64,000 nucleotides of DNA from Pseudogulbenkiania sp. MAI-1 (GCF_000527175.1 NZ_AZUR01000001.1:3014501-3078500), one strand, 5' to 3'; positions 46,608-55,770 are shown, counted from the stretch's first letter. Made by a program: numbers and translations. Notes: generated from the sequence alone by a model not told the origin.

Positions 46608-47861
46608 TCAGTTCAGGAAGGGGAAATCGAACGGTGGACGATGCCCTTCCATCAGGCGGCTCAACGCCTCGGCCGAGCCGCACGCCATGGTCCAGCCCAG
46701 CGTGCCGTGACCGGTGTTGACCCAGAGGTTGGGGTAGCGCAAGCGGCCGATGAAGGGGACCGCAGAGGGCGTGACGGGGCGCAAGCCGCTCCAGAACTCG
46801 GGCTCGCCGTGGTCGTTGAGCTGCGGGAACAGCTCCCGGGTGCGGCGCACCAGCAGGTCGCAGCGGATGGGGTTGGGGTCGTGGTTGAAACCGGCGATCT
46901 CGGCGGTGCCGGCCACGCGCAGGCGATTTCCCAAGCGGGAAAAGACGATCTTGTATTCATCGTCGATCAGACTGACCGTGGGGGCGACGCTCGATTCCGA
47001 CAGGGAAAAGGTGGCCGAATAACCCTTGACCGGGTAAACCGGCAGGGAAATCCCCAGCGGCCGCAGCAGCGCCGGGCCGTAGCTGCCCAGCGCCACGACG
47101 TAGGCGTCGGCGACGTGGCGACGCCCGTCGGAGGTCACCGCCGCCGCAATCCTCCCCTGCTCCGTTTCGAGGCGGGCAAGGGGTTGGCCGAAGGCAAACC
47201 GCACCCCGGCGCGCCGGCAGTGCTCCGCGAGCTGCCGGGTAAACTGGCGGGCGTCGCCCGATTCGTCGTCGGCGGCGAAGTCGCCCCCCACCAGCCGATC
47301 GCCGAGAGGCGCCAGCGCCGGTTCGAGTTCGAGGCATTGGGCGGCCGAGACCGGGCGGCGTTCGCAGCCGAACTCGCCGAGCAGCCGCGCGGCCTGGATC
47401 CCCTTGGCGTATTCCGCCTGATCGGTGTAGACGTGCAGGATGCCACGCTCCAGCCGGTCGTACTGGAGTCCGCCACGTCCGGCCAGTTCGCTGCCCAGCT
47501 GTTTCAGGCAATCCCGACTGTAGAGCGCCAGTGCGACGACGTGCCGCATATTCCGTTTGTAGCGGTCGGCGCGGCACTCGCGCAGGAAACGCAGCGTCCA
47601 GCCGAGCAAGGCCGGGTCGGCGCGCAAGCGGAACAACAGCGGCGCATCCTCTTTTCCCAGCCAGCGCAGGGCCTTCAGCGGGGCATGGGGATTCGCCCAC
47701 GGCTCGGCATGCGAGACCGAGATCTGGCCGCCATTGGCAAAGCTGGTTTCCAGTGCCGGCTCGGGCTGGCGGTCGATCACGGTGACGTCATGGCCTTGCC
47801 GGGAGAGGTACCAGGCCGACGTGACTCCCACTACACCGGCCCCCAGGACGATGATTTTCAT
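46608..47861 (-). CDS. dadA: D-amino acid dehydrogenase-like flavoprotein
   Basis: 417 aa. FAD Rossmann motif GAGVVGVTSAWYLSRQG at 7-23, DadA-typical SFANGGQISVSHAEPWANP, and the C-terminal GLRPVTPSAVPFIGRLRYPNLWVNTGHGTLGWTMACGSA. Oxidises D-amino acids and passes electrons to the respiratory chain. It lies 15 bases after iclR on the same strand, next to the xsc cluster. Large subunits of taurine dehydrogenase are distant DadA relatives, but the small subunit is missing here, so the plain DadA role is favoured. Confidence 0.85.
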   Translation of the reverse strand: MKIIVLGAGVVGVTSAWYLSRQGHDVTVIDRQPEPALETSFANGGQISVSHAEPWANPHAPLKALRWLGKEDAPLLFRLRADPALLGWTLRFLRECRADRYKRNMRHVVALALYSRDCLKQLGSELAGRGGLQYDRLERGILHVYTDQAEYAKGIQAARLLGEFGCERRPVSAAQCLELEPALAPLGDRLVGGDFAADDESGDARQFTRQLAEHCRRAGVRFAFGQPLARLETEQGRIAAAVTSDGRRHVADAYVVALGSYGPALLRPLGISLPVYPVKGYSATFSLSESSVAPTVSLIDDEYKIVFSRLGNRLRVAGTAEIAGFNHDPNPIRCDLLVRRTRELFPQLNDHGEPEFWSGLRPVTPSAVPFIGRLRYPNLWVNTGHGTLGWTMACGSAEALSRLMEGHRPPFDFPFLN

Positions 47862-47876
47862 TACCCGCTCCTTACA

Positions 47877-48722
47877 TTAATCCGGATCCGGCGATTCCGA
47901 CCCCTCCACACGTCCGGCCCCAGCCTGGGCCTCGGCCTCGATCTTGGCCAAGGCCGCCGCCGCCCGCTGCAACGCCGGCAGCAGCTGCAGCGCCTTGTCC
48001 GGCGTCAGCCGCAGCACCGGCGCCTGGATCGCGATCCCGGTGTTGGACTTGCCCCCCGGCGTCGGCACCAGCACCGCCAGGCAGAACAGCCCCGGCAGGA
48101 ATTCCTCGTCGTCGACCGCGTAGCCGTCCCGCTTCACCCGCTCGATCTCCCGCTCCAGCGCCCCCAGGTCGGTCAGCGTCTTCGCGGTGTAGCGTTCCAG
48201 CGGCACGTGCTCCAGCAGCCGGCGCCGCTGGCTCGGGCTCATCTGCGCCAGGAACAGCTTGCCGCTCGCCGAGCAGTGCGCCGGCACCCGCGAGCCGGGG
48301 TGCAGGTAGAAGCGCAGCGGCGCCGGGGTTTCCACCCGGTCCAGGTACAGCACTTCGCTGCCCGACAGCGCGGTGATGTTGCAGCTTTCGCCCACTTCTT
48401 CCACCAGTTGGCGCAGCACCGCGTGGCGCGCGCCGTGCACGGTGTTGTTGAGCAGCAGGTTCTCGGCCATGCGCCGCAGCCGCACCCCGGTGCTGTAGTG
48501 CCGCCCGTCGCCGTCGCGTTGCAGCATCCCGGCGCTTTCCAGTTGCTGCAGCATGCGGTGCAGCGTCGGCTTGGGCAGCCCGGTTTCTTCCACCAGTCCT
48601 TGCAGCGTGAAGAACTGGTCCTTTTCCGCGATCACTTCCAACAACGCGAACAGCCGCAGCGTCGGCGTGTCGCCATCGAGCCGGGCCGGTTCGCTCTTCG
48701 GGGTCTGTGGTGTGTCGTTCAT
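47877..48722 (-). CDS. IclR-family regulator, candidate controller of xsc
   Basis: 281 aa. Winged HTH at about 20-75 (LRLFALLEVIAEKDQFFTLQGLVEETGLPKPTLHRMLQQLE) and an IclR effector domain after residue 95 (RVPAHCSASGKLFLAQM). It is divergent from xsc with 164 bases between. The start is set at MNDTPQTPK; a further upstream ATG lies in the promoter region. Position suggests it senses a sulfonate or its product and controls xsc, its own gene and dadA; this is inference. Confidence 0.85.
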   Translation of the reverse strand: MNDTPQTPKSEPARLDGDTPTLRLFALLEVIAEKDQFFTLQGLVEETGLPKPTLHRMLQQLESAGMLQRDGDGRHYSTGVRLRRMAENLLLNNTVHGARHAVLRQLVEEVGESCNITALSGSEVLYLDRVETPAPLRFYLHPGSRVPAHCSASGKLFLAQMSPSQRRRLLEHVPLERYTAKTLTDLGALEREIERVKRDGYAVDDEEFLPGLFCLAVLVPTPGGKSNTGIAIQAPVLRLTPDKALQLLPALQRAAAALAKIEAEAQAGAGRVEGSESPDPD

Positions 48723-48773
48723 GGCGTTTCCATCATAGTTCAGTTTCTGTTTTTGATACAACAAGTATCGTTT

Positions 48774-48849
48774 TACGAAATTTGTTGTTGACTTGCCGCA
48801 TACACCCTCCTAGAGTTGAGTCTTGTCTCACATATCGGAATATTTCGTA
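48774..48849 (+). promoter_or_regulatory. xsc promoter flanked by inverted operator halves
   Basis: TTGACT (48788-48793), 17 bases, TAGAGT (48811-48816) form a sigma-70-like promoter. TACGAAAT (48774-48781) and its inverse ATTTCGTA (48842-48849) bracket it, and GATAC-AACAA-GTATC lies just upstream near 48755-48769. These are plausible IclR sites; none is proven. Confidence 0.5.
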
Positions 48850-48886
48850 CCGGTTTTGAGATGATACCCACAGGAGACTAGTCAGC

Positions 48887-50698
48887 ATGAGCGAGCAAGC
48901 CAACCGTACGGTGCCCGTCGGCCCCACCAAGATGACCCCTTCCGAAGCCTTCGTCGAAACCATGGTGGCCAATGGCGTGACCGATATGTTCGGCATCATG
49001 GGGTCGGCCTTCATGGATGCCATGGATATTTTCGCCCCCGCCGGCATCCGCTTGATCCCGGTGGTCCACGAGCAGGGCGCCGCCCACATGGCGGATGGCT
49101 ATTCCCGCGTGTCCGGCCGCCACGGCGTGGTGATCGGCCAGAACGGCCCCGGTATCAGCAACTGCGTCACCGCCATCGCCGCCGCCTACTGGGCGCACAG
49201 CCCGGTGGTGATCGTGACCCCGGAGACCGGCACCATGACGATGGGCCTGGGCGGCTTCCAGGAGTGTAACCAGTTGCCGATGTTCCAGGAATTCACCAAG
49301 TACCAGGGGCATGTCACGCACCCGGCCCGTATGGCCGAGTACACCGGCCGCTGCTTCGACCGCGCCATGAGCGAGATGGGCCCGACCCAGCTCAATATCC
49401 CGCGCGATTATTTCTACGGCGAGATTACCGCCGAGATCCCCAAACCCTCGCGTCTGGATCGCGGGGCCGGTGGCGAGCAGAGCCTGAACGAGGCAGCGGA
49501 GTTGCTGGCGCAGGCGACGTTCCCGGTGATCATTTCCGGCGGCGGCGTGGTGATGGGCGATGCCGTCGAGGAGTGTAAGGCCTTGGCCGAGCGCCTGGGG
49601 GCGCCGGTGGTCAACAGCTACCTGCACAACGATTCGTTCCCGGCCAGCCATCCGCTGTGGTGCGGTCCACTCGGTTACCAGGGCTCGAAGGCGGCGATGA
49701 AGCTGATTTCCCAGGCCGACGTGGTGGTGGCGCTGGGGTCCCGCCTGGGGCCGTTCGGCACGCTGCCGCAGCATGGCATGGATTACTGGCCGAAGAACGC
49801 GAAGATCATCCAGATCGACGCCGACAACAAGATGCTGGGCCTGGTGAAGAAGATTTCGGTGGGCATTTGCGGCGATGCCAAGGCGGCGGCGGTGGCGCTG
49901 ACGCAGCGTCTGGCCAACCGTACCCTGGCCTGCGATGCGACCCGCGCCGAGCGCGCCGACAAGATCGCGACCGAGAAGGCGGCCTGGGAGAAGGAGCTGG
50001 ACGAGTGGACGCACGAGCGCGATCCGTTCAGCCTCGACATGATCGAGCAGAATGCCCAGGAGCGCACCTTCAACGGCGGCCATTACCTGCATCCGCGCCA
50101 GGTGCTGCGCGAGCTGGAGAAGGCGATGCCGGAGGATGTGATGGTGTCGACCGATATCGGCAACATCAATTCGGTGGCCAACAGCTACCTGCGCTTCGAG
50201 AAGCCGCGCAGTTTCTTCGCGGCGATGAGTTTCGGCAATTGCGGCTATGCCTTCCCGACCATCATCGGCGCCAAGGTGGCGGCGCCACATCGCCCGGCCA
50301 TCTCCTACGCCGGCGACGGCGCCTGGGGCATGAGCCTGATGGAGACCATGACCTGCGTGCGCCACAACATCCCGGTCACCGCCGTGGTGTTCCACAACCG
50401 CCAGTGGGGTGCCGAGAAGAAGAACCAGGTCGATTTCTACAACCGCCGCTTCGTCGCCGGCGAGCTCGACAACCAGAGCTTCGCCGCGATCGCCCGCGCC
50501 ATGGGGGCGGAGGGCATCACCGTCGACCGTCTCGAGGATGTCGGCCCGGCCCTGCAGAAGGCCATCGACCTGCAGATGAACCATGGCAAGACCTGCATCA
50601 TCGAGATCATGTGCACCCGTGAGCTGGGCGATCCCTTCCGCCGCGATGCCCTCTCCAAGCCGGTCCGCTTCCTCGACAAGTACAAGGATTACGTGTGA
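48887..50698 (+). CDS. xsc: Sulfoacetaldehyde acetyltransferase
   Basis: 603 aa, a thiamine-diphosphate enzyme that splits sulfoacetaldehyde with phosphate into sulfite and acetyl phosphate, the convergence point of taurine, isethionate and sulfoacetate breakdown. Opening TPSEAFVETMVANGVTDMFGIMGSAFMDAMD, the ThDP Glu in VHEQGAAHMADGYSR, and the cofactor motif GDGAWGMSLMET...HNRQWGAEKKNQ are characteristic of Xsc rather than acetolactate synthase. The downstream pta and tauE complete the pathway. AGGAG precedes the ATG. Confidence 0.95.
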   Translation: MSEQANRTVPVGPTKMTPSEAFVETMVANGVTDMFGIMGSAFMDAMDIFAPAGIRLIPVVHEQGAAHMADGYSRVSGRHGVVIGQNGPGISNCVTAIAAAYWAHSPVVIVTPETGTMTMGLGGFQECNQLPMFQEFTKYQGHVTHPARMAEYTGRCFDRAMSEMGPTQLNIPRDYFYGEITAEIPKPSRLDRGAGGEQSLNEAAELLAQATFPVIISGGGVVMGDAVEECKALAERLGAPVVNSYLHNDSFPASHPLWCGPLGYQGSKAAMKLISQADVVVALGSRLGPFGTLPQHGMDYWPKNAKIIQIDADNKMLGLVKKISVGICGDAKAAAVALTQRLANRTLACDATRAERADKIATEKAAWEKELDEWTHERDPFSLDMIEQNAQERTFNGGHYLHPRQVLRELEKAMPEDVMVSTDIGNINSVANSYLRFEKPRSFFAAMSFGNCGYAFPTIIGAKVAAPHRPAISYAGDGAWGMSLMETMTCVRHNIPVTAVVFHNRQWGAEKKNQVDFYNRRFVAGELDNQSFAAIARAMGAEGITVDRLEDVGPALQKAIDLQMNHGKTCIIEIMCTRELGDPFRRDALSKPVRFLDKYKDYV

Positions 50699-50708
50699 TC
50701 AAGTAAGA

Positions 50709-50745
50709 CGGGACGCACCCCGACCTGATCAGCAGGGGTGCATCC
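50709..50745 (+). terminator. Hairpin after xsc
   Basis: GGGACGCACCCC and GGGGTGCATCCC pair with one wobble around a 13-base loop, 10 bases after the xsc stop. No T-run follows. Confidence 0.45.
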
Positions 50746-50800
50746 CGAGGCAATGACTTCGACCCTTTCATCCTCCTACTCAATCCATGTTGAGTGTTAG

Positions 50801-50847
50801 CCGGGGCCCGGGCATCCCTCGCACCGGGTTCCGGCCCTTTTTTTCCC
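50801..50847 (+). terminator. Terminator-like attenuator between xsc and pta
   Basis: CCGGGGCCCGG (50801-50811) and CCGGGTTCCGG (50824-50834) pair with two G-U pairs. CCC and seven T follow. It lies 35 bases before the pta start, so most xsc transcripts should stop before pta unless read-through or a separate promoter is used. Confidence 0.75.
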
Positions 50848-50881
50848 CTTGCCGGGAAAGGTTTTATCAGGAGTCCCCACC

Positions 50882-51901
50882 ATGAGAGCACTCACCAGCA
50901 TCATCGAGCAGGCCCGCCACGCCCCCGCCCGCATCGCCCTTTCCGAAGGGGAGGATCCGCGCGTGCTCGACGCCGCGGTCCGGGCCACGCGCGAGGGCAT
51001 CGCCCGCATCGTGCTGGTCGGCGACCGCGTCGCCATCGAGACACAGGCTCGACAGCGCGGCCTCGACCTGAGCGGCATCGACTTCCACGACCCTGCCGAC
51101 GCCCCGCTGCAGGCGGAGCTGGCCGAGGCGCTGTTCGAACTGCGCCGGCACAAGGGCATGACGCAAGAACAGGCCGTCAGCGCCGCGCGCGACCCGCTGG
51201 TCTGCGCCAACCTGCTGGTGAAGACCGGACGGGCCGACGGCACGGTTTCCGGCGCGGTACGCACCACCGCCGACGTGGTGCGCACCGCGATCCAGGTCAT
51301 CGGCTTGCAGCCTTCCTTCCGGTTGGTTTCCAGCTTTTTCCTGATGATGCTGTGCGAGCCGTTCCACTCGCTCAAGGGCGGGCTGATTTTTTCCGATTGC
51401 GGCCTGGTGATGGACCCGAACGCCAGCGAACTGGCCGACATCGCCATGGCCGCGGCCGACAGCGCGCGCCAGCTGCTGATGGAGGAGCCGCGCGTGGCCA
51501 TGCTGTCGTTCTCCACCAACGGCAGCGCCAAGCACGCGGCGGTCGACAAGGTGGCGCAGGCGGCGGCCCAGGTCAAGGCGCAGCGCCCCGAGCTGGCCAT
51601 CGACGGTGACGTGCAGCTCGACGCCGCGATCGTGGCGGAGATCGCCAACCGCAAGCTGCCGGACTCGCAGGTCAAGGGCAAGGCCAACGTGCTGATCTTC
51701 CCCAACCTGGAAGCGGGCAACATCGGCTACAAGTTGGCCGAAAGAGTGGGCGGCGCGGTGGCCATCGGGCCGCTGCTGCAGGGGCTGGCCAAGCCGGCCA
51801 ACGACCTGTCGCGCGGCTGCAGCGCCGACGACGTGTTCCACGTCATCGCGGTGACGGTGGTGCAGGCGCACGCCGCCCGCGAGACCGCTGCCGCGGGCTA
51901 G
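50882..51901 (+). CDS. pta: Phosphate acetyltransferase
   Basis: 339 aa, the short form consisting only of the PTA_PTB domain, as usually found beside xsc. Converts acetyl phosphate from Xsc to acetyl-CoA. Motifs: RIALSEGEDPRVLDAA, GMTQEQA, ANLLVKTGRADGTVSGAVRTTADVVRTA, FLMMLC, GDVQLDAAI, NVLIFPNLEAGNIGYKL and VAIGPLLQGLAKPANDLSRG. ATG at 50882 after AGGAGTCCCCACC; 33 upstream in-frame bases are not family-like. Confidence 0.95.
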   Translation: MRALTSIIEQARHAPARIALSEGEDPRVLDAAVRATREGIARIVLVGDRVAIETQARQRGLDLSGIDFHDPADAPLQAELAEALFELRRHKGMTQEQAVSAARDPLVCANLLVKTGRADGTVSGAVRTTADVVRTAIQVIGLQPSFRLVSSFFLMMLCEPFHSLKGGLIFSDCGLVMDPNASELADIAMAAADSARQLLMEEPRVAMLSFSTNGSAKHAAVDKVAQAAAQVKAQRPELAIDGDVQLDAAIVAEIANRKLPDSQVKGKANVLIFPNLEAGNIGYKLAERVGGAVAIGPLLQGLAKPANDLSRGCSADDVFHVIAVTVVQAHAARETAAAG

Positions 51902-51934
51902 CGCGCCCGCCGATCCGCCGCCAGGGACACCCCG

Positions 51935-52708
51935 ATGAGCCTCGACACCCTCCTCGCCCTGCTCGCCACCATCGCCGTCGGCACCTATTTCCAGACCGTC
52001 ACCGGTTTTGGGCTCGGCATGATCGTGATGGGCACCACCAGTGGCTTTGCGCTGGCCCCGGTGCCGGTCTCGGCGGCCGTGGTCAGCATGGTCACCTTGG
52101 TCAACAGCGCGGTGGCGTTGCGCGGCAAGTGGCACCTGATCGACTGGCGCGCCGCGCGCGCCGTGCTGGTGGGGGTGCTGCCGTCGATCATCGCCGGCGT
52201 GGTGTTGCTCAACTATCTGAGCAGTACGGCTTCGCTGCTGCTGCAGTTCCTGCTGGGCGGCGCCATCACCTACAGCGGCATCGTGTTCGCGCTGCGACCG
52301 ACGCAGCTGGCTGAGCGCTCGCCCGACCGCAGCTTCTTCGTCAGCGGGCTGTTTTCCGGGTTGTTCGGCGGCTTGTTCGGCATGGCCGGGCCGCCGGTGA
52401 TCTTTCACTTCTACCGCCAGCCGATGGAGTTGGCGGCGGTGCGCAGCATGCTGCTCCTGGTGTTTGCCTTCACCTCGGGCACCCGCACCCTGTTCGTGGC
52501 GAGCCAGGGCGAGCTGTCGGCATCGGTCTGGCTATTGACCGGGCTATCGATGCTGCTGGCGACCTTCGTTACCCTGCTCGGGCGCCGCTTTCCGCCCCCG
52601 GTCGCCCCGGCGACAATGCGCCGCATCGCCTTCTGCATCCTGCTACTGATCGGGGTCAGCCTGATGCTCAGCGCCCTGCCCGCGCTGCTCGGACCGGGAG
52701 GCGCCTGA
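51935..52708 (+). CDS. TauE/SafE-family sulfite exporter
   Basis: 257 aa with about eight membrane helices arranged as two DUF81-type halves (TVTGFGLGMIVMGTT near 20; GLFSGLFGGLFGMAGPPVIFHFYRQ near 140). In sulfonate degraders TauE/SafE proteins are believed to export sulfite or sulfoacetate. The location 33 bases after pta in the xsc cluster strongly suggests disposal of sulfite released by Xsc. Confidence 0.88.
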   Translation: MSLDTLLALLATIAVGTYFQTVTGFGLGMIVMGTTSGFALAPVPVSAAVVSMVTLVNSAVALRGKWHLIDWRAARAVLVGVLPSIIAGVVLLNYLSSTASLLLQFLLGGAITYSGIVFALRPTQLAERSPDRSFFVSGLFSGLFGGLFGMAGPPVIFHFYRQPMELAAVRSMLLLVFAFTSGTRTLFVASQGELSASVWLLTGLSMLLATFVTLLGRRFPPPVAPATMRRIAFCILLLIGVSLMLSALPALLGPGGA

Positions 52709-52764
52709 ACCGCCCCGCCGGCCGCGGCCTCATCCCCCAACCAAACCAACAAGAAGCTCTCGAC

Positions 52765-54642
52765 ATGAAGATCTCACACAAGGCCGGCCTCGCCGGCGCC
52801 GCCGTGCTGTTTCTCACCGTCAGCCTGCTGTCGCTGGTGCAAGTGAGCCAGCTGCGCAGCAGCCTGCGCTCGCAGGCAGAATCCAGCATCGCCCAGGCCG
52901 GCAACGCGCTGGCGCGCCAGATCGAAAACGGCCTCAACGCCAAGCTGCAGCTGATCGACCTGATGGCGCAGAGCATCGATGCCGACTTCCGCCCCGAGCG
53001 GATTCAGCAGGTCTTCGGCCAACCTTTGCTGAAAGAACAGTTCCTGCTGGTCTTCGGCGGCCTGGACAGCGACGGCAAGCGTCTCACCAACGACCCGAAG
53101 TGGAACCCGCCCGGCTGGGACGCGCGCCAGCGGCCGTGGTATTCGGTGGCGCGCCAGGCCCCACGAGCGGTGCTCACCGAGCCCTACGCCGACGCCGCCA
53201 CCGGCGAGATACTGATATCCGCGGTAGCGAAACTCAGCGACCACGGCCGCTTCATGGGCGCGTTCGGCGGCGATTTGAGCCTGCAAAGCATCGCCGCCGC
53301 GGTCAACGCGCTCGACTTCAACGGCGCCGGCTACGCCTTCCTGTTGACGGGAAACGGCAAGATCATCTCGCACCCCGACGCCAAGCTGAACGGCCAGCCT
53401 TACAGCCGACTGTTCGACGGGCAACGCCCTGCGCTGACGCCGGCACTGACCGCAGTCGACGGCGCACGGCGGCAACTCGTTTCCTTCGTGCCGCTCAGCG
53501 GCCTGCACGGCATGCACTGGTACCTGGGCGTGGTGCTCGACGAAGCCGCCCTGATGCACGAGGCCGACGCCGCCAGCCAGCGCGCGCTGGTGGGCGCGGT
53601 GATTGGCGTGGCGCTCAGCCTGCTGGTGCTGGGCGTATTGATGGGGCGGCTGCTGTCACCTTTGCAGCGGCTGCATCACGCCCTGCAGGACATCAACCGC
53701 GGCGAAGGCGACCTGACGCGCCGCCTGCCGGCCACGGGCAAGGACGAAGTGGCACTGCTCTCGCACGAATTCAACGGCTTCGTGCAGCATCTGCAAACCC
53801 TGATCGGCAACGTCATGAGCAGCGCCGCGCGGGTGCGCCAGACCAGCACTGCCACCTCCCGCCAGGCGCAATCCGCCTCCGAACGGCTGTACCAGCAGCT
53901 GCAGGAGCTCGACCACCTGGCCCATACCATGAACGACATGAACGGCGCCGCCGAGGCCGTGGCGGAACACGCCGAGGTGGCGGCCCGCGCCGTCGAAACC
54001 GCCAACGTGGAAACCGAGCACGGCGTGGCGGTGGTGTCGCGCACCACCAGCACGATCCAGCTGCTGGCCGACAAGCTGGGCGAGACCGGGCTCTCCATCA
54101 ACGAGCTGGTGCTGCTCAGCCGCCACATCGAGTCGATTCTGACCAAGATCGCCGGCATCGCCGACCAGACCAATCTGCTGGCGCTCAACGCGGCCATCGA
54201 GGCGGCGCGGGCGGGCGAGGAGGGGCGCGGCTTCGCCGTGGTGGCCGACGAGGTGCGCACCCTTGCCTCGCTGACCCAGAGCTCGACCGCCGAGATCCGC
54301 GACATCATCGAGCAGTTGCAAAACGGCGTGAAACGCGCCGAGAGCAGCATGCTGCAATGCAGCGACACCGCCAAACAGACCGTCGATGACGCCGCCAGCG
54401 CCAACGATATCCTGGGCAGGATCCGCGACGCGATCACGCGCATCAACGACATGAACCTGCACATCGCCAAAGTCGCCAAGGAGCAAAGCGTGGCCACGCG
54501 CGAACTGAGCCGGCGCACCGACGGCATCCGCGACATCAGCCACGCCGTGGCGCAGGGTGCGGCGACGCAGTTGGATCACTGCCAGGTGATGGTCGAGCAG
54601 GTGGAACAGCAGGACGCTTTGCTGGAACGCTTCAAGGTCTGA
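52765..54642 (+). CDS. Methyl-accepting chemotaxis protein with Cache sensor
   Basis: 625 aa. First membrane helix at about 10-28, a periplasmic double-Cache domain (RPWYSVARQAPRAVLTEPYADAATGEILISAVAKL is the Cache_1 signature), second helix near 272-295, a HAMP (LLSPLQRLHHALQDINRGEGDLTRRLP), and the signalling hairpin (IAGIADQTNLLALNAAIEAARAGEEGRGFAVVADEVR). No CheR-tethering pentapeptide at the C-terminus. 56 bases after tauE and in the same direction, so it may sense a sulfonate or its breakdown product. Confidence 0.9.
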   Translation: MKISHKAGLAGAAVLFLTVSLLSLVQVSQLRSSLRSQAESSIAQAGNALARQIENGLNAKLQLIDLMAQSIDADFRPERIQQVFGQPLLKEQFLLVFGGLDSDGKRLTNDPKWNPPGWDARQRPWYSVARQAPRAVLTEPYADAATGEILISAVAKLSDHGRFMGAFGGDLSLQSIAAAVNALDFNGAGYAFLLTGNGKIISHPDAKLNGQPYSRLFDGQRPALTPALTAVDGARRQLVSFVPLSGLHGMHWYLGVVLDEAALMHEADAASQRALVGAVIGVALSLLVLGVLMGRLLSPLQRLHHALQDINRGEGDLTRRLPATGKDEVALLSHEFNGFVQHLQTLIGNVMSSAARVRQTSTATSRQAQSASERLYQQLQELDHLAHTMNDMNGAAEAVAEHAEVAARAVETANVETEHGVAVVSRTTSTIQLLADKLGETGLSINELVLLSRHIESILTKIAGIADQTNLLALNAAIEAARAGEEGRGFAVVADEVRTLASLTQSSTAEIRDIIEQLQNGVKRAESSMLQCSDTAKQTVDDAASANDILGRIRDAITRINDMNLHIAKVAKEQSVATRELSRRTDGIRDISHAVAQGAATQLDHCQVMVEQVEQQDALLERFKV

Positions 54643-54799
54643 TTCCCCGCCGCCGGTGGCCGTGAGCCGGCGGTGGGTGTTGCCGCGAACAGGCCGGTGG
54701 TCGGGCACGACCAGACCTCGTGCTGACGATCCGGCCCCGGCCTTGCGGCAGGCATGCCGGGAAAACCAGCCCGGCTGCCGACGGCGACCGGGCAACCGC

Positions 54800-55200
54800 T
54801 CAGGCCGGTTCGCTCAGGCGCCAGTCACTGTCGGCGGGCAGGAACGCCTCCACCGCGGCGGTGGCGATGACGTGCGTGGTGCCCTGCTCCGGGTCATGCA
54901 CGTTGAGGCCGCCGAACACCGCCGTCACCTCGGCCCGCCCGCGCGGCAATGTGGCGGGTGGTGTAGACGCGGTAGGCCTGTTCCGCCTCGACAAACACCT
55001 TGCTGGCGCCACTGACGGCGGCGGCGATGCCGTCGCCCCCCCTCGTCCTGGTCGAAGTCGAGCAGCAGCGCGAAGGCGGCACGGACGTCGCCCTCGGCCG
55101 CCTCGCCGGTCTCCCCCTCCCCCGGCTGGGCGCTCTGGTGCGCACCTTGTCGCCGACGATGCGGGCGATCTCCTGGGCATGCGGGGCGAACGCGGCCTGG
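54800..55200 (-). pseudogene. Decayed minus-strand gene remnant, family unknown
   Basis: Coding-like minus-strand text can be followed from about 55200 (AFAPHAQEIARIVGDKVR) through LLLDFDQDEG, AVSGASKVFVEAEQAYRVYTTRH and AVFGGLNVHDPEQGTTHVIATAAVEAF to a stop at 54800. It needs at least three frame changes, at or near runs such as the seven-G run around 55036-55042. The 5' part is absent. I do not recognise the family. It meets the 5'-truncated MFS gene head to head at about 55190-55200. Confidence 0.45.
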
Positions 55201-55725
55201 TCGCAGACGCTCAAGCTCACCCGCACCGACGCCCAGCTCGGCGTGATGGCTGCCGCGCTGGTAATGGTCGTCACCATCCCGCTGCTCGGCCGCCTGTCGG
55301 ACAAGATCGGCCGCACCCGCATCTACTTCTGGGGCTCGCCCCTGACCGGCCTGTCGGCCTTCGCCGGCTTCTGGCTGATGAAGCACAGCGGCGGCGATAT
55401 CCTGCTCGTCTGGCTCGAGATCATCATCCCGTTCGGGGTGTTCTACGCGGCGATCTACGGCCCCGAGGCCACCCTGTTCGCCGAGCTGTTCGACGCCAAG
55501 ATCCTCTATTCCGGCATCTCCTTCGTCTACCAGTTCTCCGGCATCTTCGCCAACGGCATCACCCCGATCATCGCCACCTACCTGTTGCAGAAGGGCGAGG
55601 GCGAGCCGTGGATGATCTGCGTCTACGTGTTGTTCTCCGGCGTGGTCAACGCGCTGTCCGCCGCCTGGATCGGTCGCAAGGCGCACGCCCTGCAGCAACT
55701 GCGCCCGAGCCTGGCCTGCTCCTGA
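55185..55725 (+). pseudogene. C-terminal half of an MFS (MHS-type) transporter
   Basis: From about WSQTLKLTRTDAQLGV onward the frame encodes the second half of a metabolite:H+ symporter: the MFS loop GRLSDKIGRTRIYFWG, then helices through YGPEATLFAELFDAKILYSGISFVYQFSGIFANGITPIIATYLL to the end. Roughly the first 240 residues with six helices are missing, so it cannot be a working transporter. Upstream in-frame codons are unrelated. Confidence 0.8.
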
Positions 55726-55742
55726 CCTGAACCTGTCCGCAA

Positions 55743-55770
55743 CCGGCGCAGCAGCCCACTGCTGCGCCGG
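55743..55770 (+). terminator. Strong hairpin after the MFS fragment
   Basis: CCGGCGCAGCAG-CCCA-CTGCTGCGCCGG, a perfect 12-base stem 18 bases after the stop, without a T-run. Confidence 0.5.

Noticed and set aside
46608..47861. DadA-like gene as the large subunit of taurine dehydrogenase
   Set aside because: The protein matches ordinary DadA in length and motifs and the small subunit gene is absent; proximity to xsc alone is not enough.
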